Source of the DNA: Williamsia sp. CHRR-6
GTDB taxonomy: Bacteria; Actinomycetota; Actinomycetes; Mycobacteriales; Mycobacteriaceae
Reading direction: 5' to 3'
DNA length: 64,000 nucleotides
Assembly: GCF_018474015.1 (NCBI RefSeq)
Contig: NZ_JAHCSG010000004.1
Location: forward strand, 186,001-250,000
Positions within the stretch are counted from its first letter, which is position 1. Every line of letters starts with the position of its first letter. The position numbers were made by a program, and so were the translations under genes. Below are positions 31,294-39,911 of the stretch, piece after piece. Below the pieces are notes generated by a model. That model did no database searches. It saw only the letters and a program-made list of their open reading frames with translations, and had not been told where the DNA came from.

Positions 31294-32442
31294 TCAGCGT
31301 AACGGACTTGATAAGGCCCTCGGTCCGGCTCGTCTGCGAGTGGCCCGAGGCAGGTGGAGTGTGAAGGTTGCCCCGCAACCCGGACCGTCGGTGGTTGCGG
31401 TCAGTGAGCCACCGTGTGCGTGCGCAAGCGAGCGGGCGATGGTCAGACCGATGCCACTGCCTCCGGTGGTGCTGCTGCGGGCGGAGTCGCCACGATAGAA
31501 GCGGTCGAAGACGTGATGGAGGTCCTCAGCGGCAATCCCGTCACCGGTGTCGGAGACGACGATGTCGATACCCCCTCCTGCCGTGGTCGCGTCGATCCGG
31601 ACCGTTCCCCCCGACGGGGTGTGACGGATCGCGTTGTCGAGGAGGACGCAGAGGATCTGACCTATGCGGTCGACGTCCACGAAGACGTCGATGTCGACGA
31701 CGTCGTCGACAGCAAGCTCGACGTCCGCATCGGCGCCGTGCGGACACGCAAGCGCCACCGCGTCGTCGACGACCTTGCGCACAGACACCGGTTGGACCGT
31801 GAGCACAACCTGCTCGTCGGCCGTCGACACCGCCCCGAGGTCCGCAGCCAGCCGATGCAGACGGCCGGCCGCGGCCCGGATCGTCTGCAGCGTCTGGGCA
31901 TCGGGGTCCCGCACCCCGTCCTCGATCGCCTCGACTTGCGCGGTGATGGTCGCAACCGGGGTGCGCATCTCGTGGGCGAGGTCCGACATCAACCGTCGCC
32001 GCACACTGTCGGTCGCGGCGAGCCGCTCGCACAGCACGTTGATCGACTCACCGAGACGATCGAAGTCCGCGCCCAGTCCGGACGGTCCGACCCGGGTGTC
32101 GGGGCGCCCTTCGGCCATATCGGCGGTCGTCGACGCGACTGCGGCAATAGACCGCTGGATGCGGCGTGTGAACCACCACGCCACACCAAGGCTCAACACG
32201 ACGGCGACGAGTAATGCCACGCCCAGCGACACTGCCAGCGCTGACGTGAACGCCCGATCGGCGTGCTCCACGCCCATCGGAAGATTCGCGACGCCCGCCT
32301 CCAAAAGGTGCTGGTGGAACAGGCCCGGCGCGATCAGCGCTGCGATCACCGCCGCCGTGACGGCTCCGGCTATCACCACCGCACTCTGCGCGAGGAGTAG
32401 CCGACGGGCGAAACCGAGACCAGCGCCACGGTTTCTGCTCAT
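31294..32442 (-). CDS. Two-component sensor histidine kinase
   Basis: A 382-residue membrane kinase. Two transmembrane helices (about 13-35 and 63-90) flank a very short extracytoplasmic loop; then come HAMP, the phosphoacceptor motif SDLAHEMRTPVATI, the N box DNAIRHTPSGG, G1 DTGDGIA and G2 GGSGIGLTIARS. The tiny sensing loop suggests detection within or near the membrane. The start at 32442 overlaps the regulator's stop as ATGA. It ends only six bases before glf, so read-through into the galactan genes is possible. The pair and the divergent DUF305 gene look like one functional unit inserted beside glf. Confidence 0.9.
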   Translation of the reverse strand: MSRNRGAGLGFARRLLLAQSAVVIAGAVTAAVIAALIAPGLFHQHLLEAGVANLPMGVEHADRAFTSALAVSLGVALLVAVVLSLGVAWWFTRRIQRSIAAVASTTADMAEGRPDTRVGPSGLGADFDRLGESINVLCERLAATDSVRRRLMSDLAHEMRTPVATITAQVEAIEDGVRDPDAQTLQTIRAAAGRLHRLAADLGAVSTADEQVVLTVQPVSVRKVVDDAVALACPHGADADVELAVDDVVDIDVFVDVDRIGQILCVLLDNAIRHTPSGGTVRIDATTAGGGIDIVVSDTGDGIAAEDLHHVFDRFYRGDSARSSTTGGSGIGLTIARSLAHAHGGSLTATTDGPGCGATFTLHLPRATRRRAGPRALSSPLR

Positions 32443-33152
32443 CGACCCGCTCCCATCCGATACCCGACGCCGCGGGCGGTGCGAATGTAGCGGCCCACCG
32501 CGGCGTCGTCGCCGAGTTTGCGGCGCAGATGTCCGACGTGAGTGTCGATCAGGTGCGGGTCGCCAACCCATCCGAGGCCCCAGACGTCGTCGATCAGCTG
32601 CTGGCGACTGAGCACGGCACTCGGTCGGGCCGCGAGCGCGGCGAGCACGTCGAATTCAGTTCGCGTCAGATGGATCGCAGCCCCGGCGACATGAACCTCG
32701 CGCGCGTCGAGATCGATGAGCAGATCGCCGATCTGAAGGATGTTCTGGGGCCGACCCTCCTGTTCCACGCGAGGCCGTCGCAGCATCGCCTGCACGCGTG
32801 CGGTCAGTTCGCGGGGTGAGAAGGGCTTGGTGACATAGTCGTCCGCGCCGACCCCGAGTCCGACCAGGGTGTCGACCTCATCCGAGCGCGCGGTGAGCAT
32901 CACGACGTAAGCATCGGAGAAGGTTCGCAGCCGTCGGCACACCTCGATGCCGTCGAGACTGGGCAGGCCGAGATCCAGCACCACGACCCGAGGGTCAATC
33001 ACACGGGCTCGTTCAACCGCGACGAGACCATCGATGACGTGCTCTACGTCGAAGCCAGCTCTGTCGAGGTACGAGACGACGATCTGGGCGAGGTCCATCT
33101 CGTCCTCGACCACCAGGGCACGAAGGGCCGCGCCGGCCTCGTCGACAGCCAT
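32439..33152 (-). CDS. OmpR/PhoB-family response regulator
   Basis: A 237-residue regulator: receiver domain with acidic pocket VVEDE, phosphoacceptor Asp in VVLDLGLPSLDG and Lys in DYVTKPFS, then a winged-helix DNA-binding domain (LTRTEFDVLAALAARP, then DTHVGHLRRKLGDD). It is the partner of the adjacent kinase (4-bp overlap). A tandem 11-bp repeat in the divergent promoter (33210-33231) is a good candidate for its binding site. Confidence 0.93.
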   Translation of the reverse strand: MAVDEAGAALRALVVEDEMDLAQIVVSYLDRAGFDVEHVIDGLVAVERARVIDPRVVVLDLGLPSLDGIEVCRRLRTFSDAYVVMLTARSDEVDTLVGLGVGADDYVTKPFSPRELTARVQAMLRRPRVEQEGRPQNILQIGDLLIDLDAREVHVAGAAIHLTRTEFDVLAALAARPSAVLSRQQLIDDVWGLGWVGDPHLIDTHVGHLRRKLGDDAAVGRYIRTARGVGYRMGAGR

Positions 33153-33209
33153 GCCGACATCCTCGCCAAAGCGACGCCGGTCTGTCGAGCGGATCGCGTT
33201 GGTTCAAGG

Positions 33210-33231
33210 ATCTCCATCGAATCTCCATCAT
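33210..33231. promoter_or_regulatory. Tandem 11-bp repeat, candidate response-regulator site
   Basis: ATCTCCATCGA is followed immediately by ATCTCCATCAT, within the 121-bp region between the response-regulator start (33152) and the DUF305 gene start (33274). OmpR-type regulators usually bind two direct half-sites spaced 11 bp centre to centre, which this fits exactly. Which promoter it controls is not shown. Confidence 0.55.
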
Positions 33232-33273
33232 CTGTCGATCAGACCTCGACACCTAGTGCCGATCATCGGTGAC

Positions 33274-33930
33274 ATGAGTCAGAACCGTCGTCCACACCTT
33301 GTCCGACGCGCAGCGCTGTCGATGACCGCTCTCGCCGTCGGCGCGACCATCGCGGTCGGAGGCTGCGGGAGCTCGTCCAACGACGTGTCGACGCCCGCGA
33401 GCTCGTCATCGACCTCGACCGAGTCGCACAACGCCGCCGACACGATGTTTGTGCAGATGATGATCCCGCACCATGAGCAGGCTGTGGCGATGTCGAATGT
33501 GCTGCTCGCGAAGTCCGGCATCGACTCCCGGGTGGTGGTGCTGGCGCAGGAGATCACGGCTGCCCAGGCTCCGGAGATCGCGACCATGAAGCAGTGGGCG
33601 TCGTCATGGGGAGTCTCCACCGGCTCGGGCATGTCGATGGCTGACGGTTCCATGAGCCACGGATCGATGGACCATGGATTGGCCGCTGGGTCCTCGATGT
33701 CAGGGATGATGTCCGCCGACGACATGAAACGCCTTCAGTCTGCGCAGGGTGCCGATGCCGCGAAGCTGTTCTTGAACCAGATGATCGAGCACCACGCCGG
33801 TGCAATACCCATGGCACAGAACGAGATCCGCAACGGCAAAGACGCCGCCGCGAAGGGGTTGGCAGAAGCGATCGTGGCCACACAGCAGCGCGAGATCGAG
33901 ACGATGAAGCAGTTGCTCACCCAGGTGTAG
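33274..33930 (+). CDS. DUF305 lipoprotein, His/Met-rich, probable metal-binding
   Basis: A 218-residue secreted protein. The signal peptide ends in a lipobox (AVGGC, Cys near 31) and a Ser/Thr linker follows. Two halves of the ferritin-like DUF305 fold then appear: MMIPHHEQAVAMSNVLL and NQMIEHHAGAIPMAQNEI. Between them is a Met/His-rich segment (GSGMSMADGSMSHGSMDHG). DUF305 proteins often accompany copper-responsive genes, and Met/His-rich linkers bind copper or silver. Divergence from a two-component system suggests the pair controls it in response to envelope metal or redox stress; that is inference. Confidence 0.88.
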   Translation: MSQNRRPHLVRRAALSMTALAVGATIAVGGCGSSSNDVSTPASSSSTSTESHNAADTMFVQMMIPHHEQAVAMSNVLLAKSGIDSRVVVLAQEITAAQAPEIATMKQWASSWGVSTGSGMSMADGSMSHGSMDHGLAAGSSMSGMMSADDMKRLQSAQGADAAKLFLNQMIEHHAGAIPMAQNEIRNGKDAAAKGLAEAIVATQQREIETMKQLLTQV

Positions 33931-34175
33931 ACCTGGCAGTGGTGTTCGTCGAAGCGGACTCGCCGGGCCACTACGCGTCCCGTCCGTCCCGCCAGAACAG
34001 AGCATGTATTCGATACGGCCAAGTGGAGTGGCACCACCGGCCATCAGTCGATGAGGCACCATGACGGAGTGTCGGAATGCCGACCGCCGTAACGCGTCGG
34101 CTAATGTGAAAAAGTGAGCACCTAGTCGATACTGAGACGAAGACTGCGTAGGTCCATGGTTGCGCAGAACGTGCG

Positions 34176-34526
34176 GTGCGCTCGGCTCTGATGCGCGATT
34201 TGGCTATACTTCGAAACGACTACGCCCACAACGGCGGTATCGCTAGCTCGAAGCAGAAGAAGTGTCAGCGACTCAAGTGGTTCGAGCCGGGCCAGCGAAT
34301 GCAACCATTGCAGCATCATTACCAAGAGCTGTTCGAAGAGTGCGAAATAGAACGAGTGGCGTTGGCCTCTGCGCCTAATGCCTATAAGACGAACAAGGTC
34401 GAGCTCAGAGGAAACGTGCCGCTCGATATAGTGGATAGCTTCAGGAGCACAACGGCCGCTCTGGGTGTCGGTACAGATGAGGCGCTGGCCGCCGCCGTGG
34501 CGGGCTGGTGCGAATCCAACGAGTAG
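34176..34526 (+). CDS. Small protein with HEPN-like RNDYAH motif
   Basis: A frame of up to 116 residues from GTG 34176; ATG 34191 is an alternative, and an in-frame stop (34149) lies just upstream. Its N-terminus contains LAILRNDYAHNGG. The R-x4-H pattern with Asn after Arg is the signature of HEPN-domain RNases and related abortive-infection or toxin proteins. The rest (KWFEPGQRMQPLQHHYQELF, then VPLDIVDSFRSTTAALG) is not recognised. It is short for a complete HEPN domain, with the motif unusually near the start, so it may be a remnant of a longer gene. GC and codon use are unlike the neighbours. Confidence 0.45.
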   Translation: MRSALMRDLAILRNDYAHNGGIASSKQKKCQRLKWFEPGQRMQPLQHHYQELFEECEIERVALASAPNAYKTNKVELRGNVPLDIVDSFRSTTAALGVGTDEALAAAVAGWCESNE

Positions 34527-34718
34527 AACGAACAGGGGACACCACGCCCGTGACGACCTCACGCACCAACCTCTGATTCCACCAGCTCCTGAGTCCGACC
34601 TGAGCGTTTTGTGCTGGCAGGTGCGCTTCTATGGCATCGGTTAACAGATGCAGGGACGCGAAGCCCAGGGGTGTGCGAGGTGGGCAATTCAATGGGAATA
34701 CCTATGTTATCGGACGCC

Positions 34719-35096
34719 CTATTGTAGTGACGATAACCATTGTTCAACGCTGTCCGCCTCTACTTCAAAATCTGACGGATCCAAATCTGCCAGGTCAGAG
34801 CTATACACTGAACTGTCGCCCTCATCTTGGTTCAGAAGGAAACCGCGTCCACCACTATCATCCCCGATCAAGATGTACCCAGGACTGTATATGTGCAGTT
34901 CAAAGGTAGTGTTTCTCTCTATGATGTCGGATACGCCATACACATTGACTCCAGATGGCATCATGAAGCCATCTGTTTGACCATACAGGGCTAGCAAGGA
35001 GTCAGGAACCGTTACCTTGCGCTCTAAGTTGCTTATTTCTTCCTGCGAGGATGGCTGCCTGCTGGCCCCGATATTTAGGATCGAATCTATGTTCAT
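34719..35096 (-). CDS. SUKH (SMI1/KNR4) family protein, orphan immunity-like
   Basis: A 125-residue protein with the SUKH order of conserved segments: VTVPDSLLALYGQTDG near residue 28, YGVSDIIERN, then PGYILIGDDSGGRGFLLN and the closing DFEVEADSVEQWL. SUKH proteins are common immunity partners of secreted polymorphic toxins. No toxin is encoded next to it, so it is an orphan or protects against toxins of other strains. The ATG at 35096 is chosen; a TTG precedes it. Its low GC marks it as acquired. Confidence 0.78.
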   Translation of the reverse strand: MNIDSILNIGASRQPSSQEEISNLERKVTVPDSLLALYGQTDGFMMPSGVNVYGVSDIIERNTTFELHIYSPGYILIGDDSGGRGFLLNQDEGDSSVYSSDLADLDPSDFEVEADSVEQWLSSLQ

Positions 35097-35157
35097 CAAA
35101 ATCTACACCCATGTGAGTGAGGTAAAGAAGCAGCTGGCTACGGCAGGCTTGCGCCGT

Positions 35158-36849
35158 TCACCGCGCTGGCAGCCCGGCATCCGCGGTCGGGAATCCCAGC
35201 GTGCCCTCGGCGCCCTGAGCGATGAAGTCCGACAACGCTTTTCCAGCCAGCACGTGGGCACCGGTGCCGGGGCTGTAATAGAGGTTGGCGCCGGCGAACT
35301 TCTGCACCACTCCCCCATTGAGGGCCAACACCGGGCCCAGCGCCGATCCCAGCAATCCCGTAGGTCCGCCGAACTCGGCGATCTTGGCGTCGATGGCGGC
35401 GATGGCGTTCTTGATCAACTCCGCGATGGGCCCAGACAGATCCAGCGGGTTGGCTGCGGTGGCCGGCGTGGCAGGCGCACCCGAAGCCGGCGGGGCTGCG
35501 TTCGGCGGGGACGTGGGCGCCGCACCGGGAACCGCGCCGCCGACCGCGGCCAACAACGCGTCGATCAGGGTGGGCAGCAGTCCGGCTGCGTTCACGCCGC
35601 CGAAGGTCGACGGGCCGGTACCGCTGGGCAGCCCGGGCAGACCCGGCGCGGCCGGACCCACCCCGGCGGGCGGGGCCACGATGCGTGGCTTGGGTTGTCC
35701 GGACACGGTGAACCAGGCCGATTTCAGTTGCAGCTTGGTGCGCACCTCGTCGCCGGTGGTCTCCACCGTGCGCGAGGTGCCGCTGATGCGGACCTTGGTG
35801 GCCCGACCGTTCTCCGCACCCAACCCGTTGGCCTCGATCACCTCGATGCTGCGCAGCGAGCCCACCCCGAACGCCGAGGCGATACTGCCTGCACCCACGG
35901 TGGCGGTCCAGTCGTGATTGGGCGACTCGATGTCGCCGTCGTCGATGACCGCCGGGAAGTTGATGCCCGCGGTGTACCCGCCGGTGGACGAGGAGAACTC
36001 GGTGAACGCGGGAGCACCGTTGACGGTGCGGATGACACCCGCGGTCGCATCGGCGGCGGCGTTGGTGCGCGGATCCTCACCGGCGGCGCCACCGTAGACC
36101 TGCGACATCATCGTGTCGTCGACCTTCTTGCCCTTGGCGGTGGCAGACAACACATAGGTTCGGGCGGCCACGGCCTGCGCCTTCAACGCCTCGGCGCCGC
36201 CCGAGTCGGCCCAGCGGGCCGGGCTCTCCTTGGGTGTCACACCCTTGACGTAGTCGTCGAGCGCCACCACGTTGACCACCCGGTTGCCGTCGAAGCCCAG
36301 CGAACCCCGGTAGGACGTGCCCGAACCGCAGAACGTCAACCATTCGGCCGCCGGACGATTGGGCCCCGCCGTGATGGGGTCGACGAACGGTTTGGGCAGG
36401 GCGACGGTCCGCACCACCGCACCACCGCAACCGGCAGTGACGGTGGCCGTGCCCCCGGAGATCGAGACCGCCTGTCCCGGATCGACCCGCTGCCCGGCCA
36501 CCGACAGCCCCGCGGTCGCGCGCACCGACACCGACGACTGCCCGGTGAGCGCGACGGTCACCGTCGCGTTCGGATCGGCCTTCGCCGACGCCGTGCCGCC
36601 GTAGTAGTGCGCCAGGATCTGATCGGCGGTCCAGCCCTTCTTCGCGTACCCGTACGCGCCGTACTGGCCCATGCCCCGTCCGTGGCCGAGTCCATGTCCG
36701 ATCAGGGTGATCTCGCTGCCCGCCGACAGCGACACCTGCGCGCGGTGGGTGGTCAGCGCGCCCAGCCCGAGGCCGGCGGCGATCAGCGCGGGGGTGAGTC
36801 CGATGCCGACAAAGGTGAGCGTGCGGCGGTTGGCGGCCCGTCGTGGCAT
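35158..36849 (-). CDS. SpoIID/LytB-domain cell-wall protein with LGFP-like C-terminus
   Basis: A 563-residue exported protein. A transmembrane/signal segment (about 10-32) follows MPRRAANRR. Next comes a SpoIID/LytB domain (about 40-370), seen in LIGHGLGHGRGMGQYGAYGYA, VVALDDYVKGVTPKESPARW, EALKAQAVAARTYVLS and STGGYTAG. A long Pro/Ala-rich linker leads to a final LGFP-type module (NLYYSPGTGAHVLAG, TLGFPTADAG). SpoIID domains cut or trigger cutting of peptidoglycan glycan strands. ATG 36849 is used, with AGGA upstream. It is divergent from the PGRP amidase gene, another LGFP protein, suggesting a shared wall-remodelling role. Confidence 0.87.
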   Translation of the reverse strand: MPRRAANRRTLTFVGIGLTPALIAAGLGLGALTTHRAQVSLSAGSEITLIGHGLGHGRGMGQYGAYGYAKKGWTADQILAHYYGGTASAKADPNATVTVALTGQSSVSVRATAGLSVAGQRVDPGQAVSISGGTATVTAGCGGAVVRTVALPKPFVDPITAGPNRPAAEWLTFCGSGTSYRGSLGFDGNRVVNVVALDDYVKGVTPKESPARWADSGGAEALKAQAVAARTYVLSATAKGKKVDDTMMSQVYGGAAGEDPRTNAAADATAGVIRTVNGAPAFTEFSSSTGGYTAGINFPAVIDDGDIESPNHDWTATVGAGSIASAFGVGSLRSIEVIEANGLGAENGRATKVRISGTSRTVETTGDEVRTKLQLKSAWFTVSGQPKPRIVAPPAGVGPAAPGLPGLPSGTGPSTFGGVNAAGLLPTLIDALLAAVGGAVPGAAPTSPPNAAPPASGAPATPATAANPLDLSGPIAELIKNAIAAIDAKIAEFGGPTGLLGSALGPVLALNGGVVQKFAGANLYYSPGTGAHVLAGKALSDFIAQGAEGTLGFPTADAGLPAR

Positions 36850-37194
36850 CGCGGTGGTTCCTAACGTCTGGGGTCTGGGGCCGACCCGGTCAACAGCAGG
36901 CCGACCCGGGGTGACAGCAGACTCATCGACATCGACAGGTCGGCTGTTACGCATGGGACCAAAGTGACTCTAGGTGCTGATCCCCATTCTCAAAAGACGA
37001 CTTGAGTCACAACAGCATCACGAGTTACACGCCACGCCGGGCGCGGTCGTGGACTTACCGCGCGGACGCAGACACGATGTGGCGGTTCTCCCCGGTACCT
37101 GCGGAGACCCTTGTTCGGGGGAATCGGCGCTGCTCACACCGGGGTGAGGCTCGGACATCCCGGGTCCCTGACGCTCACAGCAAGGGAGAACGCG
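36850..37194. other. 345-bp divergent intergenic region
   Basis: This lies between the SpoIID/LytB gene (-) and the PGRP amidase gene (+) and must hold both promoters. The stretch 36955-37030 is AT-richer. I see no operator palindrome that I can assign. Confidence 0.5.
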
Positions 37195-39321
37195 GTGCGC
37201 TACCGCCCCTCGAAGCCATCGGCTGTACTGGCCACCGTCGCCGCGGTGGCCGTCACCAGTCCGCTCGCCGTCCACGTCCTCGGCACCTCGCCGGACAACA
37301 CCGTCGAGCATCGGTCCCCGGCGGCCACCGCCGGCATCCCCACCAGCATCGATCAGATCCGCCTCGACAGCGTCCCGTCGATGGTGCTCGACGTGGTGCG
37401 CTCCGGGTTGGCCGCCGTCGGTGTCACGCTGCCCCCGATCGACCTGACCACGTTCAACCTCGACGACGTCGGCCGCCTGCTGCCGCCGGGGGTGCTACCC
37501 GACGGGATACTGCCTGCTCGCGCACCCGACACGCAGGGTCCGCAGCCCGCCCCCACCGACCCGCGTCGACCCGTCTCCGCCCAGATCCCCGCCGGCGCGG
37601 TGGTCAAGGAGATCACCCGCCCCGACCCGTTCTCGATGATCGCGCTGACCTGGAAAGACATCTCCGACTCCGCGGCCCGCGGCGTGTCCGGCACCAGCGC
37701 CGTGGTGCGCGCCCGCAAGGCCGACGGCTCGTGGGGCCCGTGGATCAACGCCGATCCCTCCGACGGGGGCGACCCGGCCCGCACCTCAGGCCGTCCGAAT
37801 GAGCAGACCGGAACCGAGCCGGTGTGGGTGGGCGACACTCGCGCGGTGCAGGTGGTGGTCACCAAGAAGGGTGTGGCTGCAGCGGCACCGGTGGGCAGCA
37901 CGCCTGCGCCCACCGTCGGTGCCACCACCACCGTTCCTGCGCCGCCCGCCCCGAAGCCCCCCGTCGACCGGGCACCGGCCAACAACGCACCCGAGCGCGG
38001 TGACCCGGTGGCCCCGCGCGATTACCGGTTGCCGCTGGAGCCGCCACCGGTACCCGCAGGCCCGTCCGCGGCTCCGGCACCGTCGCCCAACCCGCTCGAG
38101 CAGGTGTTGACCACCCTGTCGGCTGCGCTGATCAACCCCGGCACCGCCTCACCCATCGCCCCGCCACCGGCGGGGGCGGCACCGGTGTTGCCCGGTCAGC
38201 AGCCACCGATCATCACCCGCGCGCAGTGGGGGGCCGACGAGTCCAAGCGCTGCGACCAGCCCACCTACGACCCGGTGCTCAAGGGCGCGGTCGTGCACCA
38301 CACCGCAGGCAACAACGACTACACGCCCGAGCAGTCGGCGGAGATCGTGCGCGGCATCTACGCCTATCACGCCCAGACATTGGGGTGGTGCGACATCGGC
38401 TACAACGCCATCGTCGACAAGTACGGGCAGATCTTCGAAGGCGCGTTCGGCGGCCTGGACAAGAACGTCCAAGGCACCCACACCGGTGGCTTCAACCGGG
38501 AGACCGTCGGGGTGGCCATGCTGGGCAACTACAACGACATCGCGCCCACACCTGAGTTGATCCGCTCGGTGGGCAGCTTCCTGGGGTGGCGGCTGCGGCT
38601 GGCCGGCCTCGACCCCAAGGGCACCGCGCAGCTGGTGTCGCAAGGATTCGACACCGCCAAGTTCGGGGCCGGTGAGACATCCAACCTGCCCATGATCAGC
38701 GGCCACCGTGACTACGACAACACCGAGTGCCCCGGCGAATTGGGTTACGCAGCCTTGCCGCAGATCCGGGAGGTGGCCGCGGGCAACGTCACCGCAGCCC
38801 AACCCGCGCCACCTGCCGCCGGTCCCGCGAGCCCGGCACCCGCGCCCGGCACCGCCAACGCCGGTCAGGTGTTGACCATCGGCGACCTCGGCGCCATCGC
38901 CCAGAAGTGGCTGTCGCTGGGTGGGCCCGGCGGAATCCTGGGCAACGCCCTGAGCACCGAGAAGACCGTCGCGGGCAGCGAGGTGAAGTCGGTGGACTTC
39001 CAGAACGGGCAGATCGTGTGGTCTCCGACCACCGGCGCGCAGCCCCTGCTGGGCGCGATCGGCAAGGCGTGGACCTCCGCAGGCGCCGAGACCAGCTCGC
39101 TGGGTCTACCCGTCTCGGGTGAGAACACCGCAGTCGACGGCGTCATCACCCAGGCGTTCCAGTTCGGCACCCTGGTGTTCAACCGCGCGACCGGCGTGGT
39201 GGTTCAGGTCGTCAAGGCGTTCATCGACGAGTTCATCCGCAGCATGCGCGGACAGAGCGCACCGGGAGCCGCGCCTGCGGGTGCGCCGACGACTGCCGTA
39301 CCGGTACCACCGGCCGGCTGA
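37195..39321 (+). CDS. N-acetylmuramoyl-L-alanine amidase, PGRP type, with LGFP-like repeats
   Basis: A 708-residue secreted protein, counterpart of M. tuberculosis Rv3811. It has a signal peptide (about 8-30), a PGRP-associated beta domain (about 130-225; SMIALTWKDISDSAARGVS), a Pro-rich linker and a PGRP/amidase_2 domain (about 340-520). That domain opens with ITRAQWGADESKRC; zinc ligands are expected in AVVHHTAGNNDY and SGHRDYDNTECPGE. LGFP-like modules follow at about 560-680 (QIVWSPTTGAQPLLGAIGKA). It would cleave the stem peptide from muramic acid. GTG 37195 is preceded by AAGGGAG and the signal peptide starts there; the longer frame upstream is rejected. Confidence 0.9.
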   Translation: MRYRPSKPSAVLATVAAVAVTSPLAVHVLGTSPDNTVEHRSPAATAGIPTSIDQIRLDSVPSMVLDVVRSGLAAVGVTLPPIDLTTFNLDDVGRLLPPGVLPDGILPARAPDTQGPQPAPTDPRRPVSAQIPAGAVVKEITRPDPFSMIALTWKDISDSAARGVSGTSAVVRARKADGSWGPWINADPSDGGDPARTSGRPNEQTGTEPVWVGDTRAVQVVVTKKGVAAAAPVGSTPAPTVGATTTVPAPPAPKPPVDRAPANNAPERGDPVAPRDYRLPLEPPPVPAGPSAAPAPSPNPLEQVLTTLSAALINPGTASPIAPPPAGAAPVLPGQQPPIITRAQWGADESKRCDQPTYDPVLKGAVVHHTAGNNDYTPEQSAEIVRGIYAYHAQTLGWCDIGYNAIVDKYGQIFEGAFGGLDKNVQGTHTGGFNRETVGVAMLGNYNDIAPTPELIRSVGSFLGWRLRLAGLDPKGTAQLVSQGFDTAKFGAGETSNLPMISGHRDYDNTECPGELGYAALPQIREVAAGNVTAAQPAPPAAGPASPAPAPGTANAGQVLTIGDLGAIAQKWLSLGGPGGILGNALSTEKTVAGSEVKSVDFQNGQIVWSPTTGAQPLLGAIGKAWTSAGAETSSLGLPVSGENTAVDGVITQAFQFGTLVFNRATGVVVQVVKAFIDEFIRSMRGQSAPGAAPAGAPTTAVPVPPAG

Positions 39322-39327
39322 CCGATG

Positions 39328-39366
39328 CAGCAGGGCCCGCCCCGGCGTCCGGGGCGGGCCCTGCTG
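39328..39366. terminator. Bidirectional terminator hairpin
   Basis: A perfect 18-bp stem (CAGCAGGGCCCGCCCCGG and its complement) with a 3-nt loop sits seven bases after the amidase stop and about 20 bases after the stop of the convergent small secreted-protein gene. There is no long U-tract, as is usual in high-GC actinobacteria. Confidence 0.8.
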
Positions 39367-39386
39367 TCGTCGAGGGGGCGTGCAGC

Positions 39387-39773
39387 CTACTTCTGCTCGA
39401 TCGGGTCGTCGGACGACGCGGTGCCCGCGTCGCCGGTACAGGTGGCCTTGAGGGTGGCCTTCCAGCCGACGGTGTCGGGCTTGACGACCGGCTTGGGCTG
39501 CGGCACGCACGCCTGATCACCGTTGATGCGCACGGAGTTGAACAGGTAGAGGTTCACCTGCGCCACGATGACAGCGATGTCGGGGGTCGGGGCGTAGCGG
39601 CCCACGAACTCCTTGGTGTAGGTGCCCGGCGTGGGCGCGGTGGCCGTGGTGTCGGGCGTTTTCGGTGCGTCGGGCGCGGCGATGGCCACACCGGCTCCAC
39701 CGGCCACCGTGGCAGCCACGGCGAGTCCGACGACTGCGGTACGGAGAGTGCGGGTACGTGCTGTGGTGGTCAT
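39387..39773 (-). CDS. Small secreted protein of unknown function
   Basis: A 128-residue exported protein. The signal peptide (about 8-33, ending GVAIAAPDA) precedes a mature domain with TYTKEFVGRYAPTPDIAVIV, NLYLFNSVRINGDQACV and KATLKATCTGDAG. The two Cys probably form a disulfide. I do not recognise the family. The ATG at 39773 starts the signal peptide; the longer frame is rejected. It is convergent with the PGRP amidase, across a shared terminator. Confidence 0.7.
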   Translation of the reverse strand: MTTTARTRTLRTAVVGLAVAATVAGGAGVAIAAPDAPKTPDTTATAPTPGTYTKEFVGRYAPTPDIAVIVAQVNLYLFNSVRINGDQACVPQPKPVVKPDTVGWKATLKATCTGDAGTASSDDPIEQK

Positions 39774-39911
39774 GGCGCCCAGTGTTCCAAATAGCAGGCG
39801 CAAGTGCCACCGGCTGCACACGAACTGTGACAGTGACAGCCCCGAAGCTGAACAAGTTGTGATCCAACAAAATTCACCCATAGCGGACAACGCGCCCAGG
39901 TGAGGGGGTGC

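Larger units (their letters stand above)
34100..35130. other. Lower-GC accessory island between the DUF305 and SpoIID genes
   Basis: Base composition drops to roughly half G+C (for example 34700-35100), against much higher GC on both sides. The segment holds one small HEPN-like ORF (+) and one SUKH-family gene (-), types common in conflict and immunity systems. No transposase, integrase or clear terminal repeat is visible. The 245 bp after DUF305 (33931-34175) and 34527-34718 contain nothing else I recognise. Confidence 0.6.
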
